Positions 42,015 through 53,374 of a DNA stretch of 64,000 nucleotides are shown here, piece after piece. The stretch spans positions 62,001 through 126,000 of the forward strand of contig JAMDHS010000043.1 of NCBI GenBank assembly GCA_029717555.1, given 5' to 3'. The notes under the pieces are model-generated. The model was given only the letters and a program-made list of their open reading frames with translations, was not told where the DNA came from and made no database searches. This DNA is from Peribolospora baueri. Taxonomy: Eukaryota; Basidiomycota; Peribolosporomycetes; Peribolosporales; Peribolosporaceae. Both the position numbers and the translations under genes were made by a program. The first letter of the stretch is position 1; every line of letters begins with the position of its first letter.

Positions 42015-43939
42015 ATGGTGGTCGACACGGAACTGTATGACCTGCTCGGGGTCCATGTCGAGGCCAGTCAAGGTGAGCTGAGCTTGGTACTCTTGCGCCC
42101 TATACGTCTTCATCTCCGCCGGGCAACCCGGCCACCGTGGAAGAAAGAGGAGGCGCATTCGCTCTTGCCGAGCTATCATTGGGCTGAACCCATGGCCTCC
42201 CTTCTCTTGTGTGACCGGACTAGGCGAGATCAAGAAGGCGTATCGCAAGCAAAGCTTGCTCCATCACCCGGACAAGGTGAGCTGTGATCCAGTTTCGCTT
42301 AAGATCTCGCCAAAGGAAACGCCGTAGGACTTCGCAGTCGCTGAGGCCATATCTCCTCCTTATTTCCGTCGTCAGAACCCGAACGATGAAGGCGCAAGTG
42401 CAAGATTCCAGGCCATTTCCCAAGCTTATGAGGTGAGTCGTCCGTTGGCCGGGCGATCGATGACTTGTCCTCGAGATGTCCTAATACCACTACCACGCTC
42501 TACCGTATAGGTTCTTTCCAACCCGGACTCTAGAGCAGAGTATGACATGTACGGCTCCAAGGGCGATACCTCTGACGGCTTCCCACCAGGCATGAACCCT
42601 GACGACATCTTCGCGCAGATGTTCGGCATGGGCGGCATGGGAGGCATGGGAATGGGCATGGGGGGTATGCCCCGGGGCGGTCCGCGAAGACGTGGTCCGC
42701 GAATGGGCGAGAACCAGACGATTCCGTACAAGGTCACACTCGAGGACCTGTACAAGGGAAAGGTGGTGACGATGAACATGGAGAAGAACATCATCTGTCC
42801 CACTTGTACTGGGTGAGTTACGAGAAGGTCGCCACGCACCTGTTCATTGATCTGGAAGAAACTCACTCGTATATCTCGTCATCTTGTAGCTCTGGCGGAA
42901 AGCCCAACACCCGACCCAAGAAGTGCTCAAAATGTGACGGCAAGGGCAGCATCATCATGTCTCGTCAAGTTGGCAGCGGCATGATCTCCCAGAGCCAGGT
43001 CATTTGTCCTGAGTGCGGGGGAGACGGCGAAAAGCTACGCGAAAAGGACAGGTGCGTCTTCCCGTAGGTCGCATGAGGCCTGCGATGAGTCCCACTCATG
43101 TCCGTGGTTCTCCTTCCGTTCGCAGATGCAAGAAGTGCAAGGGAGAAAAGACGATCAAAGACCGGAAGAAGATCGAAGTCCGGATAGAGAAGGGCATGCA
43201 TGACGGGCAGAAGATCGTTTTGAAAGGAGAGGGTGATCAGGAAGTAAGTTCTTGCTTAGCGCCACCCTGAACGGCTTCATTGTGACTCGTCGTTGACATC
43301 TTCTCTGTCGTCCTTCTTTCCCTTTAGCCGGACATGGAGCCCGGAGACATCATCTTCCTCCTTCAACAGGCCCCCCATCCCACCTTTGAAGTGCGAGGGC
43401 TGGACCTTCTTACGACCGTCCGACTGACTTTAACCGAAGCGCTCTTTGGCTTTTCGCGCGTCATTCTTACTCACCTCGATGGACGCGCCGTCCGCCTTAC
43501 CCGGCCGGGGCCGAAGGACGGAGGGACAGTGGTGAGGACTGGGGACGTGGAGAAGATCCGGGAGGAGGGCATGCCGCGAGAGCGGACGCATGAGCGGGGC
43601 GATTTATTCGTCAAGTACGAGGTGGAAATGCCTAGTGAGGAATGGGTGCGGGGAATCGACGAGAACGTAAGTATGCGGAACGCGGATTTCCATGGCGCTG
43701 GCATTCAGTGTATGCTCAACGTCCGTTTTTCCCGACAGTCCTTGCACGGGCTCCTCCCGCCAAAGAAAGCCGACCCGCCGAGCACGTCTGACACCGTAGT
43801 GGACGAGGTAACGGCAGAGGTCGCCAGTATGGCTCAGTTCGGTTCCAACCACGCTGGGACCGACGAGGATTGGGAAGACGAGGAAGAGGGCAATTATGAC
43901 GATGACGACGGACCGAACGTGCAGTGCCAGCCTCAGTGA
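42015..43939 (+). CDS. XDJ1: Class A DnaJ/Hsp40 co-chaperone (Xdj1/Ydj1 type)
   Basis: J-protein that stimulates Hsp70 ATPase and delivers substrates. ATG 42015 gives [19 protein letters not shown]; splicing then gives [18 protein letters not shown] (with HPD) and [21 protein letters not shown] Gly/Met-rich region ([16 protein letters not shown]) follows [12 protein letters not shown]. Zinc modules read [24 protein letters not shown] and CKKCKGEK; the fourth lacks its last Gly. C-terminal substrate domains include [49 protein letters not shown] and [26 protein letters not shown]-type and GFSR..LTHLDGR wording resembles filamentous-fungal Xdj1 more than Ydj1. The last four residues are CQPQ, with Cys at -4 as in prenylated Ydj1, though proline at the second a-position is unusual. 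Seven introns or so. Intact. Confidence 0.92.
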
Positions 43940-44466
43940 TAGGTATACCCGCCGCTCACCGCTGCGAACGGGCGGAGAGCGTTTTCGTCGAGCCCAAGCG
44001 CTTGCATCGTCTACTCTCCAGCCCGCCGTAATTTGCGCGCACATTACCGCTCCTCACACCCCCGCTCCTCTTGTTCCAGCTTCCCTGTGGGCCGTTTCAG
44101 GACGAACCTCCGCGAACTATTTAGACGTTACGAACGCGATGCATAGTGTAGTTTAGCTCAGTCGGACCCGACTGCAAGTTGCTTGCACTGCGACGGGAAC
44201 TTGCCTCCCCTGCGAAGAAAGCCAGAGGCTGCTCGCTATAGAGACGAAGGTCAGGTCAGCCGTCTGTACCGGGACGCCGTCTGATCGCGGGGCTCCGGCT
44301 CCGGCATACTCAGCGTCCCGCTCCCGGCAATCGACGATCACCTCGCACGAGCTTCCGCCGACGACACACACCCAAGTTGTTTGTCGACTACCAGTTGCTT
44401 GTCGACTACCAGTTGCTTGTCGACTACCAGTTGCTTCTTGACCACCAGTGGCAGCCGGCCTTCGCC
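43940..44466. other. Intergenic region with 18-bp tandem repeat
   Basis: About 530 bp between two plus-strand genes. The last 90 bp hold the 18-bp repeat array (separate entry). A TAGCTCAGTCGG stretch at about 44154-44165 resembles a tRNA A box but no tRNA follows. Confidence 0.45.
44381..44452 (+). repeat. 18-bp tandem repeat just upstream of epoxide hydrolase
   Basis: Three perfect copies of ttgtcgactaccagttgc (44381-44398, 44399-44416, 44417-44434) are followed by a degenerate fourth. The array ends 14 bases before ATG 44467. Each unit contains the palindrome GTCGAC. Its length is a multiple of three and the array is open in the frame of the gene, but no ATG precedes it. Confidence 0.9.
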
Positions 44467-46278
44467 ATGGCTCCGCCTCCGTCGCTCGCCTGGGGGTCTC
44501 TACCTCGCACCGCCGTCCGCGAGGGCGCCTTTACGTCCCCCACCTCCAGCCACGTCTACCACTACTTCGACATCCACCCCCCACCTTCCCCGCTTTCCGA
44601 ATCCCCCACCATCGCCCACGGTCTCCCTCCCGCCCCGTCACCCACCATACTCCTCCTCCACGGCTTTCCGGACCTTGGCATTGGCTGGCGCCCCGTCTTG
44701 CCCCGCCTGGCGGAGATGGGCTTTCGATGCATCGTCCCCGATCAGCTCGGGTACGGCGGCAGCAGCAAACCTTACGGGGTGGAGAAGTATGCTCTGAGAG
44801 ATATGTGTGTGCAAGTGGGAGAATTGCTCGACGAGGTGGTTGGCGTTGGGCAGAAGGTCATCGTTGTCGGTCATGATTGGTGAGTCGCGATGGGCGTGTA
44901 TGTGCGGACGCTGGCGGACTTCCCTGAACTGTCTGATCCGAAGCTGTTCGCCTTTTCTTACATACGGTCTCGTTCGCGCATTGTTGGTGTGCTCGCTTTT
45001 GACAGGGGAGGATGGATGGCCTGGCGCTTTGCACAGTGGCAGTCTCATCGTGTGCTCGGCGTCGCAAGGCGAGTTTGGTGGCCAGCTTCTTAAACGACGG
45101 CGGGTAGGAGCTCCGGGACTTGCTTATCTGATATACTTGCCGTTGCCCATTCCCATTCACTTTCCTTCGTCTCTCTTTCTGACCACTCGACAGCATCTGC
45201 ACGCCATTTACTCCGGCCTCCTCTCGTTACCTCCCTGTCGAAGAAGTGGCGCGCAGGGCGCCCTCTCTCAGCTATCAGGTCTTCTTCGCCAGTGACGACA
45301 GCACAGAGGTGATCGAGCAAAATGTTAGTATATGGAGCGGGAACGACCTTGGCTCGACTTGCCATCTGCGGCTTTAGCCAGAAACTGTCATGCTGGCCTC
45401 GGACTTCGCTTCCCTAACTATCCATGCTCACGACACTGTTCCCCATCTTTGTCGCGTCGTTCCCAGCTCCATACCTTTTTTTCGCAGGTGTTCAAGGCCG
45501 GAAGTTCCTCCAAAGAAGGCGAATGGGTCGGACGGCAGCCTGACGCCCTCTTGAACGGCTCTAAAGCTTCCCCGACCAGGGCGTTAAAATTGGGCGATGG
45601 GACGGTCCTTTCCGACGAGGTAGGCTTGGACCAGCACATGGCGAGCAGAGTCAGAATCTGAAAGCTAAGCCTGCAGAGTGAACTGAGGGAGCTTTGGTCA
45701 TTCTGTGGGTTCGTCGGGTCGCAGGAGATGACCTTCTACCTCGACACTTTCCGGGCGGGAGGCATGAGGTACGCAGACGGCCATTCCACCCAAGGGGACG
45801 TTACGCGTTAAGGGGCTGCAAAGTTGGTCAGAACTCACGAGCCACTCTGACCCCATCCCGCCTCGATCAATCCGAAGGGGCCCACTCAATTGGTACCGGA
45901 CGCGCAAGATCAATTTTGAACAAGAGAAAAGTGAGGCCCGTGGAGCCCTTCGCCTTCCGTTTCGCAAGGTCAGAGCTGACTCATCTCCGAGCTACATCAC
46001 TCTGCCTATATCGCCCCCACTCAGACATCCCGCCTCTCCCGCCTACCCTGCCGGCTCTCTTCGTTCTCGCCACGGCCGATCCGGCTTTGGTACCCTCCCT
46101 GGCGCGCAACATGACCACTCGTGTGCCCGGCGTGGAGATGGCCAAGCTCGAAGGCTGCGGTCACTGGGCCATGTTGGAGCGTGGGGACGAGTGCGCACGA
46201 ATCATCGGCGAGTGGGCAGGTCGAGTCGCAGAGGGCAAGGCGAATAGGCAAAGCGGGAGCGTCCCAGCCAGACTTTAG
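44467..46278 (+). CDS. Alpha/beta-hydrolase, soluble epoxide hydrolase type
   Basis: Epoxide hydrolases open epoxides to diols through an Asp nucleophile. ATG 44467 opens MAPPPSLAWGSLPRTAVREG. The fold begins with PTILLLHGFPDLGIGW, where HGFPD forms the oxyanion hole, then GFRCIVPDQLGYGGSSKP. Across the first intron VIVVGHDWGGWMAWRFA contains the nucleophile Asp in the GHDWGG signature typical of epoxide hydrolases. Later exons include YLPVEEVARRAPSLSYQVFF, GEWVGRQPDALL and EMTFYLDTFRAGGMR (cap domain). LPALFVLATADPALVPSLAR with MTTRVPGVEMAKLEGCGHWA carries the catalytic His in GHW, and the acidic partner lies in TADPA. Ends SVPARL at TAG 46276-46278. Exon edges between about 45770 and 46010 are uncertain. 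No signal peptide. Substrate unknown; detoxification is plausible. Confidence 0.87.
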
Positions 46279-46619
46279 GTGTTTCTCTCCATTCGTACTG
46301 CTTTCCGATTCCTCCTTCACGCACACGCCACCCCCGTTTGGTGATGACCTGTCCCATTCGAGTTCCGAGGTTCTTCGCCTTCGATGGTCCAAATTGGTAT
46401 CATGCTTCCTGTCTACCCCGCGCGTCCCACCGCAACACGAGGTGGTTCAATGATCGAACCGCTCAGAAGAGCGTCTTTTCGTCGCTCACATGCGCGGGAG
46501 CGGGAATGTACATTAGTGAGAATGCAAGGCAGTCTACGACGCCGGATGATACTCAGAAGCCAGATGGAAGGGGAGATCGAGGGAATTGAGCGACAAGGTT
46601 GCAACATTATCTCGTTCCA
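46279..46619. other. Convergent intergenic region
   Basis: About 340 bp between converging 3' ends of the epoxide hydrolase and CCT8. Slightly less GC-rich than surroundings. Nothing gene-like. Confidence 0.45.
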
Positions 46620-49022
46620 TCAATCCTCGTCCCAGCCCGGCCGCTGCTGAGGACTATACCGGAAAAGCAAACAGTCTTGAGTCAGTTCAACCATCGCCAC
46701 AGTAGAGTGTAGGGCGGTCAAAGCCCGGCGGAGAGGACGAGATGAGAGTCAAACGCACGCTTTGATGCCGGCGGGTTTGGACATGATGATCGAGTCGACT
46801 CGCAGCACGGTCACGGCCGCGTCGGTGGCGTACCGGAGGCCCCAGTGTCGAGCGGCGAGCACGTCGAGAATGCCCGCTTCGGTGGCGTTGAGTGTGCCAT
46901 CGTTCTCGCCCTGTGAGAAGAGGGGGGAGAGAAGCGAGGATGATACGGGATTTACCAGCTGTTGTCCGTTCCAATGTCTCGTCGTAATGCTAGCTCACCT
47001 CGATGTCCACACCAATATCCTTGCCCTCCTTGACGGTGTGCGCCGCGAACAGCTTGCTCAAAACCTCCGTCGCGTCCAGCCCCGCGTTCTCAGCCAAAGT
47101 CTTGGGCACGACCTCGAGCGCCTCTCCGAACTTTTTGATCGAGTGTTGGTTCAGCCCCGCAGTGCGCTCCCCGAACTCCGTGATGCGCTTCGCAAGCTCG
47201 ATCTCCGTCGCTCCGGCTCCGGGAACGAGGCGAGGGTCCTTGATGAGGCCTTTGATGACGTTCACGCCATCATCGATGGCGCGCTCGACGTCGTCCAGGT
47301 GGTTGCTGGTCGCGCCGCGGAGGACGATGGTGGACATTTTGGTCCTGCCCTGCCCACCTTCCTCCTGCCTGAATACCGTCACCCTATCCCCACCGATTTC
47401 CACGGTCTCCACCACGTCCACGTATCCAGCCTCCTCGGGCGACGGCGCGCCCAACCGGGCGAGCGGAGTGGCGCCCACGACCTTGCACAACCGGCGCAGG
47501 TCGAACTTGGAGAGCACCTTGACGACCAAAATGCCGAAACGGTTGAGGTAGTGCAGCGCTAGCTCGCCAATCGAAGAGCCGCCCACAACGACCTTAACGC
47601 CAGAGTCCGCGATTTCTTTGAAGATCTGGAAGAGAAGCCGGCCAACAAGGACTTTGCTTCAACAGGGCTGCCGGAGGAAAGAAAAAACGTCGCGCGGAAG
47701 AGACGCGAGGGGTAAACGCACCTTCTCCATCTGTTTCTCCTCGCCCTTAGTGAATTGGATCATCTCGTCCGCATTTTTGAGCAGGACAGTGCCTTTCGTC
47801 TCCGTTTGACCCACATCAATGCCGCTCGTGTATACCGCCACTTTGGCCTTTTCCGCTCGCTTGACGATGCCTGAGAGAATCGCCGTACGCTTCAGTGACG
47901 GAAGCTAGGGGCCAGGTTCTGCAACGTGGATGAGCGCACGCACCTTCAGGTTCTCTGCCAAACACCATCCCCTTGATGACCTTGCTCTCCATCAAGCTCC
48001 CGCCCATGATCTTGACGACGCGAATGCTGTCCACATTGAAACTCTTGAGCGCGCTCGAAGAGCCATCGATCTTACCCTTAGCGTCCTTGGGCAAAACGGA
48101 GGCGATGGCCTCAGCAACGAGCGGGGCGAGAATGTCTTCGCTTCCGTATTGCTTCGAGGCGATTGCAGGCTTGATCGCCGTCGTGAGCGATTCAACCGTA
48201 GGTGGCACGGCGAGGGAGGCGACGGAGAGCGCTAAAGGCGAGAACAGCGCGATGTCATGCGAAAAAGACCGTCAGACGTGGCCCTTCAGCATATGACATG
48301 GCCCACAGTATGACTCACTCTCAAGCTCCTCCAAAGCCTTATCCTTCGCCATCTCGTAGCCTTGAACGATCTCCGACGGATGGAGGCCCATGGTGAGCAG
48401 CCACTCCGCCTTTTTCAGGAGCTCGCCAGCGAAGATAAGGACAAGGTTGGTACCATCGCCAGCCTTCCAAAAGAAAAGCAGTCAAGGTCAGCATGACGAG
48501 GTGAAACGTAAATCTTCGGAAGGAAGAGACAGCGAACCTCGGCTTCTTGCTGTTGGCTAGCGAGCACAAGCACTTTTGCAGCTGGGTGGACGACCTCAAT
48601 CTCGCGGATGATGGTGGCAGCATCAGAAGTGACAAAAAGCTTCTCGAGGTGGTTGATGACCATCTTGTTGCGGCCTGTGTGCGAAGAGAAGAGGGCGGAT
48701 GATAGACAGGACGAGCGCTGTAAATCACTGGCTCGTTTGCAGCGCGGCAGAGATGGGATCCGCTCACCATTTGGGCCGAAGCTCGTGCGGACAATCTCCG
48801 AGAGCTCGCTCACGGCCTGAATGTTCCTGAGGACAGCATCTTCGAGACCGGAAGAGATCTTCGAGTGGATGTGACGGCGTGTACGACACGAATGAGAAGC
48901 CAGGTCCATGAACTCGAGAATCGTGTGCCTGTGCTCGCGTGCAGACGGCGCCTCACGGGACTCACCTTGTAACCCTCCTTAAAGAGGTTGATGTTGTTCG
49001 CCTGGGGTACCTTGAGCGACAT
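46620..49022 (-). CDS. CCT8: Chaperonin TRiC/CCT theta subunit
   Basis: Essential subunit of the cytosolic chaperonin that folds actin and tubulin. ATG 49022 gives MSLKVPQANNINLFKEGYK. Exons then yield SGLEDAVLRNIQAVSELSEI, RTSFGPNGRNKMVINHLEKL, TSDAATIIREIEVVHPAAKV and AEAGDGTNLVLIFAGELL; GDGTN rather than GDGTT is the form I associate with the theta subunit. More exons carry VKIMGGSLMESKVIKGMVF, SGIDVGQTETKGTVLLKN, DSGVKVVVGGSSIGELALHY, STIVLRGATSNHLDDVERA and LVPGAGATEIELAKRI. A 34-nt last exon (46620-46653), joined from GTGCGT to TATAG, ends the protein APQQRPGWDED, the family's usual WDED-type tail; without it translation would stop early at ACV. ATP-binding and hydrolysis motifs are intact. 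Confidence 0.95.
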
Positions 49023-49079
49023 GTTGTTCGCCTTTCCTCTTTCTCTTCACACTGAGAGTTAGGCTGGACGTCGAGCTGC

Positions 49080-49850
49080 TCATCTACATAGGGGACGATC
49101 AGAAGGTTCATGCCCTCGCCGCAGCATTATGGTCGGAGTAGGGTTACTTGTCCAAGAGGTCAACTGCGGCGGCGAGAGGAGACGCGTAGACTTCACGTGG
49201 AATTGGCGGCTGGCTTGACTACGACAAAAGAGCCGTGTGGATGGAGGTAAGGTACACTTGGTTCGGTATCTGACGGCACAAGTCTGGAATCTGTATGGCC
49301 GCACAGCACGCCTTCATGTTCAGAATGGACATATCACAGCCTTGCGACGAAGCCAAGGGCCGTCCAACTCTGCACAAGGCTTTCCAGTTCACCAAGGTCC
49401 TGACCAGGAAACAAATCACATGGCCTGAGGAGATTAGCCGCCACTAGTACACCATTGAGTGTTGGCCAGGACGTCAGAATGGAAAAGGAGACGGCCTCTC
49501 TCGTCGTTGTGACCTCTCAGAGGAGGGAAAAGCCTCACATGCGCCCCCACAAGCAATTCATCAGGACTGAAGTGCTTGAGAATGGGAGCTGAAGTGAAGG
49601 GCTTCTCGAGAGTCAAAGGCTTGATGAAGCAGATCCATTCTGGTGAAGGGAGCGCAGTTTCCTGATACTGGAGTGGTAGGTATTGTTGTGGGGCAAACTC
49701 TGCAATAGACAAGAGGTCGGACCAGTCATCTTGAAGGTAATTGGTGTAGATCCTAAGATACGACGGCCAACGGCGCTCTATATTGAATCTGGTCGATTCG
49801 CCTCTAGCAGCGTGTCACGCCTTCTCCCTTGTAGCCCATTTCCATATCGT
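49080..49850 (-). mobile_element. Ty3/gypsy-type LTR retrotransposon remnant (broken)
   Basis: A stretch of lower GC content between CCT8 and the transcription factor holds peptide segments from the pol region of Ty3/gypsy elements on the minus strand. One reads LRIYTNYLQDDWSDLLSIAE (about 49700-49770), very like the integrase core of fungal gypsy elements. Another contains EKPFTSAPILKHFSPDE (about 49560-49620), like the reverse transcriptase-RNase H junction. The parts are few, broken and not in the usual order. No LTRs or target-site duplications were recognised, and the outer limits are approximate. It looks like an old, heavily decayed fossil. Confidence 0.65.
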
Positions 49851-49900
49851 CGTAATATCTGAAATGTCAACGCTCCGCCAAGTCCCCTGACAAGATCACA

Positions 49901-49938
49901 TTTTTTTTAAAAAAAAAAAAAAAAAAAAGAAAAAGAAA
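49901..49938. repeat. T8A20 run followed by GAAAAA units
   Basis: Eight T's followed by about twenty A's and GAAAA units. It lies about 60 bp beyond the stop codon of the transcription factor gene and next to the retroelement relic. It may be a simple slippage tract or a poly(A) trace of an old insertion. Confidence 0.85.
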
Positions 49939-49994
49939 GTCGGCACACCGCTCGCGACTGACGCTGAGCATGAGTGTCCTCAGACCTACAAAGA

Positions 49995-52720
49995 TTAAGA
50001 AGTCGTTGAAGTCGAAGGGCCGAACGGGGTGACGGCGTTGGCGAGGGAAGACCGATGGCACAATGTCGGTATATGTGGCGCCGGTGCAGGAGCTGCGTAC
50101 GCGTCCTCGAACGTTGGTTTGTCATCTAACGCCCGGTCGCCTCCGACGCCGACGATCAGGCTGTAGAGGTCGCCGCAAAAGTCATTAAAGTCCCACGGCT
50201 CGTCCATGTTCCACGGTGCTGAATCCGAGTCTCCAGGGCGGACGGCGACTGAGCGGCCAGAGCGAGGGCGATGTGAGCAAGACGTGGGATCAGTGCATGC
50301 GGAGGGCGCTAAGAACGAAAGCGAGCGGTGAAAACGCACCATTGTCTTCCGGCTTGAGACATTGGACGAGATGCTCGATCACCACGGCGCACCGAGCGGC
50401 ACTTTGAATGTGTTTATAGTCTTGTATGACCTGGATTACATCGCGCATCTTGGCGATGCGATCCTCTTGGGACGATCGACAGACAGACTCCTTCCCGACA
50501 CCCCTCTGGTCCAATACCAGGGACCCCGCGAGTACCAAGGACGCGTTGAAGCCTAGAAAGACAGTTTTCCGATCAGGGAGCGGCCGCGTAGAAGAGATGG
50601 CGGTAAGAAAGAACGAGAACATGACCCACCGTAGAGTGTTCGGATCCACTCTGCGCCGCCTGTGTAAGTCCTCTGGGTGGTCTTGCTGAGGATGCGAATC
50701 GTCTCCATCGCCGCCTCAGCGCAGACGGACAGGCTGTACGAGCTGAACGTGTTGGCCAGGCCGGCGTTGGTCATGGCCGCCATCGATCCGGCCCCGAAGT
50801 AGCGTTCCACCGATCCGGCAAGCGCGGCTTCGAGAAAAGGACGGTGAAGGAGTATGCGCATGGCGAGCCGTCGCAGAGCGAGGATGACGGCTTGCGTCGA
50901 GTAGGTCAACGGGTCGGCCCCGTTGGGCATTTGCAGATGGGACGGCAGGTTGTCGGCCCAGCTCGACAGCTCGTAGTCCACCCTTCCGATCTCGAAGATG
51001 GCAGCCGCGTTCGGACAGGTGCGGCCCAAAGTGGAGCTGGGGTAGAATATGTCGATCCTGTCCCCCATAACACGGTACAAATTGCTGGTGGAAGGAAGCG
51101 GGCTTCAGCAGTGTCCAGTCGTCCCATCGTCGTGAGTGAAGACAGAGAGAGGGGGCCGGCCGTGTCGGCGAGACTCACATGGTCGCGTTGAAAAACTCGG
51201 TCAACGGGCGGTGGTTGTTCTCACGCGTCTCGCCGTCGAGGTCTCGAGGGAGATCGACGTCGCAAAAGGCGTTGACGGTGCTGGGACGACCGAGAATGCT
51301 GCTTACAGACCGATCCAGCACGAAACACATGAACCACGCTCGACGACGGAGCTCCTTCTCCACTTCACTCGTGTCTCGCGTCGGGTTTATGTGCAAGCCG
51401 GTCCCGTAGGCCATGCGCACTGCCAGGCCGATCGTGTACCACGATTCGTGGAGTTTGTCCGTAGCCTGGATGTACAGGCCTCGAAGGAGGCAAACTTGAA
51501 CTGAGGTTGCGCACCCGGAAGGCGGACGAAGCCCAAGGGTGAGCCGAGCGCAGTTGTTGAGTCACAAGAGGGAGCGATTCGGACGCCTCACCTTTGGTCA
51601 GGTCGGCCTCGGAGATGGACTCACTCCAGAACACCTTTTCAGCTTTGAGAAAGGCGTCCTCCGCCTGCTTGAGATGGCCCTGCACCAGATAGGCCGTGGC
51701 GAAGACCATGAGGTAAAGACCGACACGGCGGGTGAAGGTGGGGCCGTATCGCTCTTTGGGAGAGAACATGTCGACCGAGAAGGAGTGTTCGAGCGCTGGC
51801 CTGTACATGAAGGAGAAGAAGCGGTTGGGACTGAGGAAGTAGGCGCGGATGAGTTCGAACGCCTCGCCGTAGGGAGGGAGCTGGCCGATCAGCTCATCGA
51901 TCCACTCCGGTCTTGTTCGCTGTCCGGACGAGGAGGCGAAACCATTGATTCGACTGCGTTGTTCTGCCGTCCCCGAGCCCGACGGGTCCGCCCGCCTCGA
52001 CAGAGGAGAACTCGGCTCTGCCTTTGGGCTGTGGGGTGCGTCGGGCGATCGCCTCGGAAGGTAGAGGCGACGGGAAGACTCGATGGCAGGTGGCCGGAAA
52101 GGCAGACAAAACGGTCTCGTGGTTGCTCATCGACGGCGGTGACGGACGCAGCGGCGGCGGGTCGGCGGGTCGTCCGTCCGGGTGGGATGGTGGCATGGGA
52201 GGATCCATAACATCCATAACACTTGCGGCCGGCGTCGCAGAGGCAAGAGCGGACATGGCCCGTGAGGAAGCCTGGCCGGGTGTGGGAGAGGGCGGAGGGA
52301 GTCGAAGATGCCTTTCCGCTCGTTCCAGCCGTTCCTCCAGCCTGGCAATGTACTCTGCGCCTACGACCACCGGTAACGACGATGTCGATGGCCTGGACGG
52401 AGGCGTAGCCGACGATGGCAGATACTCGCAATGGAAGCCGTACTCCTCGCACGTCCTGCACCGGGGTTTGGCAGCGTCGCACTGCACAGACGAACGAACG
52501 ACGTTTGCGACGGGACGGCGTCAGTGTCGTCAACCCGGTTCCTCTCGGAGAGATGAAGCCGACCTGCTCTGCTCACCTTGGACTTGCGCTGGCGGCACGA
52601 AGAACATGCGATCGCAACCCTCCGCCGTTTCGTCCCTCCACCGCCAGGTGCGGTGCCTGCGCGGCCGTCCCGCTCGGCCTCGATGGACGACCCTGCCGCC
52701 GGTGCCAGTCGCGGTTCCAT
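49995..52720 (-). CDS. Zn2Cys6 fungal-specific transcription factor
   Basis: Binuclear zinc-cluster transcription activator, nuclear, target genes unknown. ATG 52720 gives MEPRLAPAAGSSIEAERDGR. A basic stretch TKRRRVAIACSSCRQRKSKC spans the first intron and continues DAAKPRCRTCEEYGFHCEY, giving the C-x2-C-x6-C-x6-C-x2-C-x6-C pattern; YIARLEERLERAERHLRL is the expected coiled-coil dimerisation helix. A disordered Ser/Pro region follows. The middle homology region includes DELIGQLPPYGEAFELIRAY, TFTRRVGLYLMVFATAYLVQ, GLAVRMAYGTGLHINPTR and ELRRRAWFMCFVLDRSVSSI. C-terminal exons contain DVIQVIQDYKHIQSAA and NMDEPWDFNDFCGDLYS, an acidic/aromatic candidate activation segment. The stop is TAA 49995-49997. 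Reaching DELIGQL from the second exon needs an intron near 51930-51995 with a weak GTCGGG donor. Confidence 0.9.
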
Positions 52721-53374
52721 CGGTGCGGTCGCGGGCGGGGGGGCAGGGGGGGTTGTAGGTTCGGATGTGCGGATGAGCAGCCGAGGCTGGTCGAGGAAGG
52801 ACCGGAGCGTGAATCCAGCGCTGGGATGTTGAGCGCAGAGGCGCCGCCTTCTTCTATCTCTGAGCCAGCACCAGGAAGACCCTGTCGACCACCGTCCGGC
52901 TCGTGGTGATATACGATTCCAACGTGATCCTAGAGTGCTGTGTTGTATCTAGTGTGCGCTTTGCGATGGGAGTGGAGCCTTGCCGGGCTGCATGCAGGCA
53001 CGGGCGAATGTTGATCAGGCAGGACTGGAGCCGAGACCGGCCCGTTCGGTTGGGACAGACGAGTGACGAACGAGGAAATGGAAATGAAGGTGATGGATGA
53101 TATTCATATACGAGCTCAACCCTAGCATAGCATGGTGTGCATTTGTTCGTTCGTTCGCTTTGCAAAAAGGCCGCGCTCAGGGAGCGAGGACGAAGGCGTG
53201 GGACGTATGCTACATACATGACTTGACGATGAACAAGTCGAACCCTTTTTCGGCTGCCGATCATCTCATCTCTCCTCGACGCCGGCTCCCTCCTTCGCTC
53301 TCCGTCAGGCCGTCCATCTCTTCCTTCACCCGACCGAGCTTCTGCCCACGTCCCCCTCAAGCCTGTTCACTCTC
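52721..53374. other. Upstream region of the Zn2Cys6 gene
   Basis: About 650 bp between the FES1 stop and the transcription-factor start, both on the minus strand. Presumably the promoter of the transcription factor. No additional gene recognised. Confidence 0.45.

Noticed and set aside
44150-44225. tRNA-like A box (TAGCTCAGTCGG)
   Set aside because: No matching D-stem partner, anticodon stem or GGTTCGA-type B box follows at the right distance.
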